Shown in pieces: positions 33,282-44,975 of a stretch of DNA of 64,000 nucleotides. This DNA is from Coptis chinensis (lineage: Eukaryota; Streptophyta; Magnoliopsida; Ranunculales; Ranunculaceae): NCBI GenBank assembly GCA_015680905.1, contig CM027377.1:38774501-38838500 (forward strand). The letters are read 5' to 3'. Every line of letters starts with the position of its first letter. Position 1 is the first letter of the stretch. Below the pieces are notes generated by a model. It saw only the letters and a list, made by a program, of their open reading frames with translations, was not told the DNA's origin and searched no databases. The position numbers were made by a program, and so were the translations under genes.

Positions 33282-35052
33282 AGAATGGAAAGAAGTGGAT
33301 TATCGAAAAAAGAAAAGAAAAAGAAAGATATTGTTGTTGTGATTTATTGTATGTATTATTCTATTTGTATCTTGTTATCGGTCTTGTAAAGATTTCAATT
33401 TCTGTCAACGCAATCATCTGATCTACTGAAAAACAGAATTTGAGCACCAGGTTACCTTGGAATAGAGACAGTGGCGGAGTTAGAAATTTGTTCTAGGGTG
33501 AGCCGCTGACCACTACAAGTTTTCAACTGAACTCAACTAGGGTACACACAAAACACGAACTTAACTAGTTTGTTATCTTTTGGTTAAACATTTGTTAATC
33601 TATATACATTATATAATTTTTTATGTAACTAACTATTCTTATTTTATTTTGTCAATATTTTTGAAAACTCAAATTATATTAATATTTTGGAGAAATAGAG
33701 ATTTCGTAATTCATAAATGTTGGATCACAACTTACATCAACAAGTTAGGTTAATTAGTTTAGCCTCTAGACTTTAGTTTATTGAATTAATTGTATAGGTT
33801 TGTTCATTATGTTATTTGGTTTATTAATTGATATAGCTTTCTCTAAAACAAGATATCAATTTTCCCTTTTTTTTTTGTTAGGTATCTATTTTTTGTTGGT
33901 CCTTGTGAAATGTCACATAATTTGTAAGAATTATATAGAAGTATTCAAACATATACTATGATCGGCTTACTATATCAGATCCTTGTTTGCTTGTATTAAT
34001 AGCAGTTCTTTGTTTGGGTTTTTACTAGAAAGTGGACTCCATGTGTTTCTAATAAATCCACCGGTCAAATCAAATAACATTGCAATTTCCCAACCAGCCC
34101 TCTATAGTTCTCTTTATTTACAACAATTAAAGCCCTTACTCAATGGTAGAGAGAGAATTCAGTGGGCAAAGTTATTTCTCTCCTTACTTTAGTTTTACAC
34201 TTTTACACTTTTAGAGCTTCTAGATTACGCATATAGATGTGGTGTGCAGTCTTCTGAGCCACATATAGTGCGAGGGTAAAATTGGAACAATTAGTGAACA
34301 AGTTGCTCAATAGGTTAACGAAAAATTCAAAAACTAAAAATAAAAAACACGAAAATTTCCACTTTAGTGCTAGTTTCGTTTAGTGTTCTCACCTTCTCAA
34401 ATCCCTAATTCCAATCCTTGAGTGTTATTGCCTCGTCAACCCACCGTCGGCTTGCAAAAGATACTCTCTCTCTCCCTCTATCTCTTTTTAACCCAAATTC
34501 TTCATGAATCAGTTGGTTTTTTTTTGTTTTGTGGCAATTAGTTAAACTTACTGTTTTGTTTAAGCATTAGTTGGTTGTTGGGATTGGGGGTTTGTTTCTG
34601 TTATGTGTGCATAATCTAGAATCATATATAGGTCTAATGTTTATAGTCCTGTTTCGTTAGTTGGTTAGTTTCCTTCATTTAGGCATTATCTCATAAGTAG
34701 GTTAGTGGTTAGTTATTAAGTAGCTAGTGCTATAAATTGTAGTGTATCTCATCTATTGGGAGGAGAGAAGAATATTATTGTAGTTTGCACTTGTGTGTGG
34801 ATTAGGAGGTCAAAGGCTCCTCAATAAGCCTTAATGTTATGTGTTTTAATTTGATAAAATCACTTCAAGATTGTATCAGTTTTCAGTGGATATTTTGTCG
34901 TAGATGTTGGTTTGCGCATTGATATAGAAGCCCTATATATTTGATTGATTGTTGGCCTTCGGTTTTAATAATTGTTGTTTATTTCTTTTTTGGTTAATAT
35001 TACTCATCATAGTTTATTGTTTTTCTAAAATCTAGAAGCTCTATTGATCTAT
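33282..35052. other. Intergenic stretch with LINE 3' end and no gene
   Basis: LINE 3' UTR at the start (A/G-rich to 33,330). A CT-rich run (34,464-34,490) and TATA-like motifs near 34,730 are compatible with an old promoter or LTR, but no coding follows. I support no gene here. Confidence 0.45.
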
Positions 35053-35055
35053 ATT
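35053..35055 (+). other. Left target-site duplication of CACTA element 1
   Basis: ATT directly before the CACTA terminus; its partner ATT is at 48,525-48,527. CACTA elements make 3-bp duplications. Confidence 0.85.
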
Positions 35056-35530
35056 CACTATACCAAAACAGGACATTCCTAACGGTCAGAAACCGTTACT
35101 AAAAATATTTGTAACGGTTTTTTTGCATCACAGTTTTGGCGTTTCTAATGCGTTATTGATATTCGTAACGGTTTAAAACCGTTACATAAATATTTATTGT
35201 AACGGTTTTTTCCGTAACTAAAAATATTTGCTAACCGTTTTATTTGTTTAATTGTATTACTCTTTTCTAACATTAGTAATGCTTTTATAGAGTTCGTAAC
35301 GCTTTTTGACCGTTACTCTTTTTTAACAACAGTAACAGTTTTATAGTATTAGTAACGCTTTTTTGTGTTACTCTTTTCCAACAACAGTAACGGTTTTAGA
35401 AAGTTAGTAACGTTTATTTATGTAATTGATTTATAGAATTTGTAACATTTTGGTAACGGTTTTGTTGTTTCGTAAGTGTTACTTATTACAAAGCTTAGTT
35501 ACGGTTTTCCACTGTTACAAAACTATTTCA
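35056..35530 (+). repeat. Left terminal and subterminal repeats of CACTA element 1
   Basis: After the terminal repeat, the motif GTAACGGTTTT or its complement AAAACCGTTAC recurs many times (for example 35,107, 35,165, 35,196, 35,384, 35,450, 35,497), including a near-perfect palindrome at 35,165-35,185. In En/Spm such motifs bind the TNPA protein, which controls excision and methylation state. Confidence 0.85.
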
Positions 35531-36651
35531 TATGTAAAAAAAATAATTTCCCCCAAAATCACTTTTTTTGGGAGACTACTAACCTGCATAAAGATGTCCC
35601 CACTTATTGGGTATTCTACAATCGTCCATAACATAAACAAGAAATCTCACAAGTACATTTAATCACATAATCTTTTATTAAAATAACATCAATAAAACGT
35701 CTTTTCATAAATAGGACTTGTTACGAATGAAATATACATTGTTTTCCAAATCAATGGGACTTGTCCCTAAACTCAAGCTCTCACGTCATTTGTACAAAAC
35801 TCTTACTTTCAATAGTTGCAAGCATCAGGGGATGACTTTGGAATGGTATCATCAGAAAAGTCCTATTTATCATATACACCAATAGAAATAAATAAAAAGG
35901 AGTCGGGCAGTAGAAAACAAATATGTATAGATATATACTTATATCATTATATCTTATTCTTAAGTAGTAGTTCCTTATACTCAAACTACAAAATTCAGAA
36001 AAGAGAGTATGGTAGTAGACTAGTAGTAATAGAAGCATAGTATTGAAAGTTTATGTAACGCCCCAAAACCCTATAACCTTGTCAGACACTTTGACGAAAG
36101 ACATAAAAATTTCGGCAAAATCTCCTTTGTATTTTCAACATTTCATAGACATAAATCCCGTTATAACTTGAAAATCAAATAATATACTTTCATAACATAT
36201 ATTAAAACCTCAGACCTCGGTCGTAAACCTAACTACTCAAATATATATTGATTCGTAGAACCAACTATTTAACCATCTCGACCAATGCCAGTTAAGTCAA
36301 ATAACTAATCCTCGAATCAAAAGGACACTATATACACTAGTATACTGCATTGCAGACTTGCAGTGGGGGCATGAGCGGAGCGGGGAAGATTTTTTTTTTT
36401 AGGGGGGAAGGGGTTTCAAGAATATAAAATGTCCATCTTACTTAGGTTTAAACGGTTTTTATGCTTTCATACATAGTTTGACTGGATGGGATTGGAATAT
36501 CAATAAACTACAAAGAAATCATGAACATACCTTAAGGGGTTATGACTTATGATGTCCAACGTCAAGGTCACTTTTCTGATTATCTGACAGTGACATTATT
36601 TTCTTTACAGAAATGCACTCATGGCTGAAAGAGACATCACATAATACAGAC
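35531..36651. other. CACTA element 1 interior, left spacer
   Basis: No gene seen. TGTAACGCCCCAAAACCCT at 36,054 followed by AAAATTTCGGCAAAATCTCC resembles the start of a plant gypsy LTR, so a nested LTR fragment is possible (low support). A T-run lies at 36,391-36,400. Confidence 0.35.
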
Positions 36652-38090
36652 CTCTATAAGCATGTGCCCTGGCTGCTCAAGGTCCTTGACGACAATTGGA
36701 CAAACTTCCAATTGACTCCCCATTTCAACAGCCCAGCTTGCACCATTTTCCTTGCCCTGATCTTCAAATAACTCTAAGTTTTTTTTGTCAACAACCTGCA
36801 AAGATTGTTGTTTTTAGATTTGGAGTTGATACGTAGTTAATAAATTACATTCCACCTAGGTGGGAAAAAAAGAAGAATGATTCTTTAGACAGACAACAAC
36901 TTACATCTCATATACACACCGCTTTAAACTTTCGGTTAGTAACACTTCTTAGAAACAGCATGTGCTTTATGGTTTGATCCAACAAAGAATCAATGCTACA
37001 CTATTTCATCACGAAGAAAAAAATGTGAATTACTTGAAAGCAAAAGGCAGAAAAGTCGGTAAAACCACGCCAGAGACGAGAGGATATACTACTATAAAAC
37101 AAGTATACACCTTTCCACCATTTGGGACAAGCTCGTGAGCTCCTTAACTTCGATCTTGGATCAACTGTCATCCCTCGGTCTTGGCTTTTGAACATCACTA
37201 TTCCCGGCCTTCTTTTGGCCAATGTGACATGGCTCGGTATCCTTCCTAGATAGAATACACCCAAAACCCATTTCTTGTTCTTCGCAATCAAATTAGCTCT
37301 CGATCTTTTCGGTGAAGATTTAGATGGACACTTTGTAAGATCTTTCCCCGTCGGAAACAAAACCAGTTCTTTACCGAGCTCCATGGACTGAATCATTTTC
37401 TCCCAACCGACCGCGATCCGAATTGACTTCATCTGCGTTTGGCAAGAAACAAAGACAATCATCTCCGAGGAGCTTGTAGGTGATCCGATACTATTGGATC
37501 TAGCGATGCAATATCCCTAGAAACATCACACATATATGAAACCATTGCATCCAATAGATTATCTGCATCTCCTTTTTTCAAAATAAATCCATTCGATACC
37601 CCCCGGTGATGGCTCCCTACTTCCAAGTGAAATCAGATTGCAAATTGAGTCGCTACGACATCATCACCGATCCATTTGGGATCCACAGATAATCATTGCA
37701 ACTTTGTTGGAGAGATGGACCAAGTGCTTTGTGTAACTCGCGACTCGTGGGAAAGTTTAAAAATCCATGCAAACTTTTCTCGATCGGTCCACCGACCGGA
37801 CTCGCTTCAAATTGGTGATCCACCATCTCATAATAAGGGGAAATGTTCATACCCATGTTAGTGAGAGCAGAAAAACTATGTTCATTGAAGTTATAGTGTG
37901 AAAAAACCTGTAGATTTTCCTCTAGACCAGCAAGGTCAGGTGCATCAAGTCCCATCATATCCAAATGGTTTTCATTCCACAACTGGTTTTGATTATACGA
38001 TACTGCAGTAGTATCCATGGTTAGATCTCCAAATCCAAATGCCATTATGCTATCAATATTGTTACTTTGAACTTGAAGATAATCTTGACC
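36652..38090 (-). pseudogene. Captured LHW-like bHLH gene fragment, intron-containing
   Basis: Fragment of a LONESOME HIGHWAY-type bHLH regulator (nuclear factor for vascular initiation in plants). Pieces in gene order on the minus strand: 38,090-37,653 with LWNENHLDMMGLDAPDLAGL and SRELHKALGPSLQQ; 37,590-37,476 with NLLDAMVSYMCDVSRDIASL; 37,230-37,090, the bHLH basic region, readable as AGNSDVQKPRPRDDS, a stop, then SKIEVKELTSLSQMVE; and a clean 144-bp exon 36,795-36,652 (acceptor CAG, donor GT) reading GASWAVEMGSQLEVCPIVV and DLEQPGHMLIE. N-terminal GAF-like region and final exon are missing. Frameshifts and a stop in the DNA-binding region abolish function. Family known; capture is inferred from location inside the transposon. 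Confidence 0.85.
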
Positions 38091-38424
38091 AATAAATTGG
38101 GTTTTCAAGTTTTTCATCCAAGACCAAACACAAGTAAGAGGTAATAAGCTAATTTGGTGAAAAAATAAAAAAACTGGAACCACAGGACATCACTTATTCA
38201 GTGACTTGCTTTTTTCTACATTTAACATCAATTTTAAAGCGGTTTCATATTTTCTAATTTTCAAATCATTTTTAAAGTGATCCCACTGTTTAGAGAGAAT
38301 TGAATGCTCCCATTGTTTACCCAAGTGGTCAACCCACAAGCTGCCATTACTGCTATTCATCAAAAGTAGGACCACAAGCTTCGGACAATTAGCTTATTAA
38401 GACTCTTAATCATCTTGGTGCACA

Positions 38425-40362
38425 CTAAACATTGGACAACATATTTAGGTGACGGAGAGTAAACAAGCCATTTGGGCCACAACAACTATTCGAGTAGATA
38501 TGGAGTGGGGACGCACCTGGTTTGTCCAGAGCTCCTTCAGAAAATGGAGGTGGATTGTGCGGTCTGCATACTGCCACTAAGATCATGAGAAGGATGACCA
38601 ATGCACCTAAAGCAATTCCTAGGATAGTTGCTTTATATATTGAGGTTGCAAAGACCACATTGGAGGAAAATAATGAAATTACCAAGAACTAGAAAAAACA
38701 ATTAAACGCAAATATAACCACATTAATTTTGGTTTTCAAGAAAATGAATGAGTTCGATGATATGGTTTTTAGAAAGTGGGGACGACTCCGAAAGGGCATG
38801 TTCATGAAGTGAATAATCTTAGACGATATAGTAGCCATTTACAGGAATAAGGAAACCATAGGTCCCGTGTGGTGCCCATTCAATTGAATTTTGACAAATT
38901 TCAGATTTCGACATGCGGCCAAAATGATATTTATGTGCACAATGACCACACAGATTTGTTAGAACGAGCAACGAATTGGAGAATAGTGACAGTAGAAAGA
39001 TCCGTCTAAGAACTTATGTGTACCTCATTCAGGAGAGTGAGAATTGTGGCAAGGAGAATCAACCCAAGGACCGCAAAGCCTAGGATTTCCAACAAAGCTG
39101 CAGAGAAGACAATCCACCCGTAGAATCTAAATCGAACCATCTATGTCAAGAAAGTGAAGTGGTAGCTCTCCCACGAGAAAAAAATGTTTACAATCACTCA
39201 CCTGCTCGGAGGAAACATTGAAAACTTTTTTCCCAAAGGAATATCACCAGCTAAGTTGTTGTATGACACATTTCTGCTTAGATGCAAATAAGATACTATG
39301 AGGACTGCAATTTTCACCTATAATCAACCTAATAATAAATTTGATAGAGTTCCCAGACAAAAAGATAACTTACAGAACATTTAGACTGAAGCAGTTGACA
39401 ATTGAAAGAAGGTATCCAATTAAAGTGAAAGAGATCCGTTGATGTTCTTTGCAATTGATTGCATCAGCTAGGGATATGTCAAAAGGTGCACTGAACACAC
39501 ATTTGTCACAGAGCCAATGTCCTAAAAGTCTAAAACCTAAGGTTCTTCCCCCGACAGGCTGAATTCGGGATTCATTCTCTAATATTAAACATCAGAAGTA
39601 TAACTCACAGTGAAAACAAATTTCAGAGTGACCGAAGTTCCCGAGGAATTTGACCATAGAGTTGATTTTCTCGACGTGTCTCTACAATATAATAGCATGG
39701 TTAGATTGGTTCGAAACATTACACATGTATGTTAATGTAATAAAATAGGAAAAACTGGAGGTTCCTTACATCTCCATAACACTTCTCGATTTCCAAACTC
39801 GGCCGGAATGTAACCAAATCAACTGTTCTTGCTAAGAATTCTAGTGGATAAACATACAAGGCATTAGCTATAACTCTATAAAGAAGAAAAATGGAGATGG
39901 AAAGGCACCGGATAATAGAACTTAACAATTTCAAAAGATGTTCCAAATCACCAATGAAAGAAGGAATGGAGCCGTAAATCTTGTTATTTGATAGATCCCT
40001 GAGGAAAAGAAACTAATGAAATAAACATTCCAGGGCTGATAAAAAAAAACTTCTTTGGTTTGATGGTACTTACAAAGTATCTAAATTGCCAATCCGTGAC
40101 AGTTCTATAGGGATAGGGCCTTTGAGATTGTTGGACGAAAGATTCCTGTGGTTCGCAAGAACAACACATACCCATAAGCTACCATACCGTCCATACGAGT
40201 ATATGACAGAACTTAGAGCAAAAAAGAGGGTACGGCTGTTAAAATGATAACATTCTGAATTATGAAAAATTATTGAATAACAGGACTCACAAAGACGTCA
40301 TGCTCTCAAGTCTTTCAAAACCAGGTGGGATACCTCCACTCAATTTGTTGCCATAGAGATTG
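38425..40362 (-). pseudogene. Captured ERECTA-like receptor kinase fragment, intron-containing
   Basis: Part of an ERECTA-type LRR receptor kinase gene (plasma-membrane receptor for EPF/EPFL peptides). Exons in order: 40,362-40,291 (NLYGNKLSGGIPPGFERLES), 40,145-40,074 (NLSSNNLKGPIPIELSRIGN), 39,998-39,927 (DLSNNKIYGSIPSFIGDLEH), each exactly 72 bp with splice sites; 39,840-39,770 (71 bp, YIPAEFGN, one stop); about 39,681-39,610 (NQLYGQIPREL); about 39,420-39,365 (weak); about 39,290-39,200 (NVSYNNLAGDIPLGKKFSMF); about 39,100-39,027 (VGNPRLCGPWVDSPCHNSH); and the transmembrane exon about 38,660-38,510 (YKATILGIALGALVILLMIL, VAVCRPHNPPPF). The first LRRs and the kinase domain are absent. 72-bp LRR exons and the RPHNPPPF juxtamembrane text identify the family. 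Stops and indels show decay. Confidence 0.9.
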
Positions 40363-41112
40363 CTGCCATTAAATCATGCTCTCTATTCGAATATTCACTT
40401 AACCAATATAGGACAAACTATTCAATTCGTAATCCAGTAAATTGGAAATGATCTTAAATGAACACTCTGAAAATATTTACGATCCACTATATTAAGAGGT
40501 AATATGATATGCTAAAAAAGAGCACCCCTACTAACCTTGCCAGCCCTTGAAAAGAATTGAAACACGTCTTTTTCATCTTCCTTCAAAGAAATCTGTCAAA
40601 CAAAGCTTAAACTCTGAGAATTGAGTAGAAAAAATGATAAAAATAAGCATAAACATGAATTGGAAAATAAACCAAAAACGATATGCAAATACAGTCCTTT
40701 GATCTCGTTTTGTATCAGCCTCTGCCCTCTGGCTCCACTTCTTCCTTCTTCTCTTTATAGCGTTTGTAGGAAATAGTCCAAGGCTCCACCATCCTCCCTC
40801 CTCCTTTATCCGGGCTTGGGACCGCGAAGGCAAAACCAATTATATTGATTTGCACAGCGGAGTTAAAATGGGTTAGTACTTTCTTCAACGCTAAGCAAAC
40901 AAGCATACATATACTGCAATCAAATTTAATAAATAGATATAGTACGAACATATTAAAGTCAATACTCATCCATACCAAAAAAAGACCATAAGTTTGTCAA
41001 GTCACTATGACATCCATATTAAATAAAAAACAAACGACATTCAAAACATAAAGTAACCAAACCATACTGAAAAATTCCAAGTTCAGAAAGTTTGCATATC
41101 CCAAACAACTTA
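40363..41112. other. CACTA element 1 spacer between captured ERECTA exons and tnpA
   Basis: No supported gene. Short minus-strand frames at 40,573-40,978 match nothing I know. The border between captured and transposon DNA lies somewhere here and cannot be fixed by eye. Confidence 0.4.
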
Positions 41113-42918
41113 TTAAGAAAACTGCATCCTTGACTCGAGCCAAATTAAATGACCTCCTGCACTAAAGCCATCCAAAAATCTAACTCCATCTTGGGGCCTA
41201 TCGTAAACAAGAGCATCACCAACCAAGACTTCCTCTATGTAGACCTTTTTTTCACCTGCGAGAACTTTTCTGCCATTGCAATCTCTCAAATTGCTCTCTG
41301 TCATGACATACCCCTTAGCAACCACTACACCATCCCTATCTAATAAAGATACATTTGGTGAAGAACCAAGCGTCCCAAAAGGAGGATTCAAATTTGCAAA
41401 CATATTCATCAAGTTTTGTTGAGTCGAGTGACGAATAGAACTGGAACCGACTTCATTTTCTGGTGTTGTTGGGCCGCACGGTGGTTGAGCAGTCGGTGTT
41501 CCATTGCTTTTGACAGCCTTAAGTACATCCTGACACAATTTATAGTAACAATTAGTTATACATAATGATATTGTATGCAATAAAGCACAAGTGCAAACTG
41601 CAAACTCACCTTTAACACGCCCATGACATTAACTAAGGAAGACTTCATCTCATTCATTTCCCCCTTCAACTCAGAATTGGATGAAGAGTTTGCTTGCTGC
41701 AATAATGCCTTGGCAATACCTGTACGTTGCAATTGCCTTCTTAGACTTGTTGGAGCTGATTCCACGAAGTTCTACTCCCCTTTGTCGGGCCCAAAGACTT
41801 CAGACAACTCATCATTATCGAAGTCTACTTCCATTACACTGCCCTCACCACCCGCGCTTCCTTCTTTTCTTCTTTTATGAGAAGCCTCCACTTGTTCCTA
41901 CAATATTAACCACCGATATGAGTAATACAATATGCAACATAGTCTATATACAATACCAACACACAGGTAAGTTCAAGCTTCAATGTTATTAGAACTTACA
42001 TAATGGGTCCGAGCACTTGCTAATATAGTTCCATCACGACGCTCATGTCCTTTTTTCCAACTATCTACCCGTCCATGTTTTTTGCTAGGATCTTCTTTAT
42101 CCTACAAAAAAAATCCTTAATAGTTGTTAGCATAACCTGATAAGAAATCGTTAGTGCAAGAATAGACACCTACCATTTTATCCAGTTTATGGGCATATGT
42201 GTCCCGCCCATTAGTATGTCGATATATATTCTTTTTGGCATTCTCTGCATTCTTTGCGTTTCTAGCTCTCACTTCAGCGGTACTCTCATTTCTAACAAAC
42301 ACAACCCAATTATTTGGGTCCTTACCATCTGGGCATGCTGCAATAGCTTCTTCCACGCTCCCGCACTTACGCAAAATTTCTTTCCGCAGGGCATACTTTG
42401 TTGATCTGAATTTTTGGGGAAAGTCTTTTTTAACTTCTCGGCGTGCCATTGCTTGGGGAACATTAGGCTCAAATTCTTCCTACATGAACAAAGTGACTTT
42501 TGTTTATTTCATATTAAGTAAATTTCCATACATAGGGCTGGACAACATGTAGATATAGGATTTGAAAAACATACTAATATTCAAGAATAATGGATGCTAT
42601 CATCGAAATTAAAGTACATGTAAATCTTACCATTAATTTATTCCAGACATTATCCTTGAAGCTTCCATCTATTTTCCTCCAATCCTTGTAATGAATTGGA
42701 ATACAAGATCGAACATAAATACCAACCTGGGTATTCCATTTGGCATGGTTAGGACCCACAGCGACGCCATCCTCATCGAACTCTATAGGTAACTTGGTAA
42801 TCGTTGGTGAGTTTCCCGAAGGCTGAGATGTGTGAGAGTTTGAAGTTGAATTATGAGATGGAAGTGGGACTGAACTCGATGGCTGGGAAGCAATCGATTG
42901 AGATTGACCTAGTGCCAT
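41113..42918 (-). pseudogene. CACTA element 1 tnpA-like (Transposase_24 type) gene
   Basis: Second CACTA protein, thought to bind subterminal repeats. In several exons on the minus strand: 42,918-42,620 (SQPSGNSPTITKLPIEFDED, NHAKWNTQVGIYVRSCIPIH, FKDNVWNKLM), 42,449-42,180 (EVKKDFPQKFRSTKYALRKE, PNNWVVFVRNESTAEVRARN, THNGRDTYAHKLDKM-like end), 41,765-41,610 (coiled stretch NSSSNSELKGEMNEMKSSLV), and 41,530-41,122 (SSPNVSLLDRDGVVVAKGYV, LVGDALVYDRPQDGVRFLDG), ending QFS stop. The middle segment is the plant Ptta/En/Spm transposase motif. Introns with GT/AG-like borders separate the parts. Coding looks less damaged here than in the TNP2 gene. Confidence 0.8.
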
Positions 42919-43315
42919 TATTAAATAGCCTACTTTATGACAAAAAAATGTTAGAACAAATAGGTAAAATTAGGATACCACAAAAAAATAACAAAGTTCA
43001 AAACTATACATTTATAGAGACTATTCTTGTTTAAAAAAAAAGATAAAAAACAACTCAAACACACCTTTCACCCAACTGCACAGACAAACTTCAAAATAGA
43101 AAGAGTTAATATATCTAAAAGTAGAAAATGAGAAGTTCGCATGCAACTAAAAATCTCACAATATGATAGTGCAACTATTACAATCAAGTTAGACTTTCCA
43201 TCAACGACTGCAAATTAGGTTGGTCCTCAAGAATAGATTGGAAGTCAGTTGGTGCATCTAGTTCATCAACTCGACTTGTCAATCGCCTAGGGTTTAATTT
43301 ATGACTACCCACCAG

Positions 43316-43804
43316 TTAGGATTTCTCAAATCCTCCGAGTAAAAAACACCGACTAGCCTCGGAAGCAAGAATCACCGGCTCATCAAAGTACTGATCAACA
43401 CTTTTTAGCCTATTGAGATTAACCATCACCAAATTAGAATCTGGACAAAGTTTACAACCATTGGTCTTGTCCTCCACCCTCACCCAATTGCAGTAAAAGA
43501 CAACATGCTGGAAGGTCGTATAGTCCAACTCTATTATCTGTTCGATAACCCCATACCACTTAGTCGATGCATCAATGAGATTTTTGTCTTTCCTACTCGA
43601 CGTAAACGTAGTGATTGCTTTCATGCAAACACCACTATCTTGTGTGGAAACTGTTTCGTCATGCGATCTAGTAGAGAACACAAAACCATTAACACGATAC
43701 TTTTTATATGTTTTAGCTTTGAACAATGGTCCTTGGACAAATCGCCATAAGTCACAATCTGTGTCTTTTGCAGCCAACAACTGTGAAGTAAAAAAAAATG
43801 ACAA
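43316..43804 (-). pseudogene. CACTA element 1 TNP2 C-terminal exon (DUF4216)
   Basis: The domain found at the end of plant TNP2-type transposases. The frame reads LWRFVQGPLFKAKTYKKYRV, NGFVFSTRSHDETVSTQDSG, KWYGVIEQIIELDYTTFQHV, VVFYCNWVRVEDKTNGCK and NLNRLKSVDQYFDEPVILAS (W/D/Y/F-rich blocks as in the family). It is followed by FLLGGFEKS and a stop. It is one continuous frame of about 160 residues preceded by an intron acceptor near 43,805. Confidence 0.85.
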
Positions 43805-44048
43805 TTAGAAAGATAAAATTAAAATACTAATTGTAATATCCTACTAAACTAAATTATATATAAAACAATACCTTGTCATATAACCACACAATAAACTCGG
43901 TCAGATTCCACTTCGCCTTTGCTACCCCTTTTTCTTCCGCACGTCGCGGTTGCTTGCAAGGCACGGTATTCACTACAATTTGTTTATACAGTTTGACACG
44001 ACTATTTATTACGACTTTTTAGACTAGTAAATGTTTGAGTCAAATCTA

Positions 44049-44975
44049 TCAAAAACAATCAAACCTCAGATCTTGTTCATCAAGCTTTTCGATGTCGAGT
44101 CGAAAAAGAACCCACCTACGGATTTGTATCCATTGTTCCTTGTCTAGGATCACAGTTTTACCCTCAAGTATAGGTCCCTCATCACTATACTCTCCATCTT
44201 CATCTAGAAACGCCTCTCGAGTAGCTTTGTGATTTCCATCCCGAGAATTTGGCATGTACTCTATAGCATACCTAATGGACTTCGAAACAATATAGGACCC
44301 CTCGCGAATGGAGCCTTCAACATAACGCTTATTGCTCGGAATATTTTACACTCCTTCATTGCCCTATTAAAATAAACAAAACCAAAATTGTACTTTGTAG
44401 TTTCGTCGATAATAATTGCCACTAAATAAGAAATAAAAGTAAAGGCATTTTACATACCGTTCAAATGGAAACATCCACCTAGGATACACAGGTCCACAAA
44501 TCAGCCCTTCATCAGCCAAATGCACCAAGAGGTGGATGCTGATATCAAAGAAAGCGGTTGGAAAATACTTTTCCAATACACACAATGCCTCTGCAACCAT
44601 GTATTTGGCATCTTGGATTTCCTTTCGGATTAAGACTTTTGAACATAGAAGATTAAAAAATAAGCTAATCTGATGAATAGCTCTATGCAAATCGCGGTGT
44701 TTTGGAAAAGCGTGTTGAAGCAAAACTGGAAGCAAGTAACACATAATCACGTGATAGTCATGTGATTTCATTGTAAGCAAACCAGGAGGACTCAAAGTGA
44801 CAATGTTTTTTAAGTTCGATGAAAAACCTGTAGGAAGCTTCAAATTCTTCAAAATTGTGCAGAACTCAAGCTTCTCATCTTTATTCAAGACAAATGAGGC
44901 CTTTGGTTTAACAGATCTCCCTGTGATTGGGTCTGTTTGCATCCATTGACCACTATGAATCCCCATTTTCTTCAA
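44049..44975 (-). pseudogene. CACTA element 1 TNP2, DUF4218 region
   Basis: The middle-to-late part of the TNP2 transposase. Reading: DLKKMGIHSGQWMQTDPITG, LKLPTGFSSNLKNIVTLSPP, LTMKSHDYHVIMCYLLPVLL, FPTAFFDISIHLLVHLADEG and VYPRWMFPFERY. Then an intron and a short exon (44,255-44,049) with MPNSRDGNHKATREAFLDED. The frame joins the upstream TNP2 core only through a frame change near 44,975, where the same bases read NTRI-stop in one frame and FEHEDLKK in the other. Confidence 0.9.

Noticed and set aside
33470-33530. AGTGGCGGAGTTAGAAATTTG, resembling the end of a common plant hAT-like repeat
   Set aside because: Only one end seen, with no partner or target duplication.
36054-36370. TGTAACGCCCC... 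as a nested gypsy LTR
   Set aside because: Only the start looks LTR-like; no end, no target duplication, no partner, so noted only as a possibility.
40573-40978. Minus-strand frames next to the ERECTA exons, possible further captured exons
   Set aside because: No ERECTA similarity and no splice-site support; treated as spacer.
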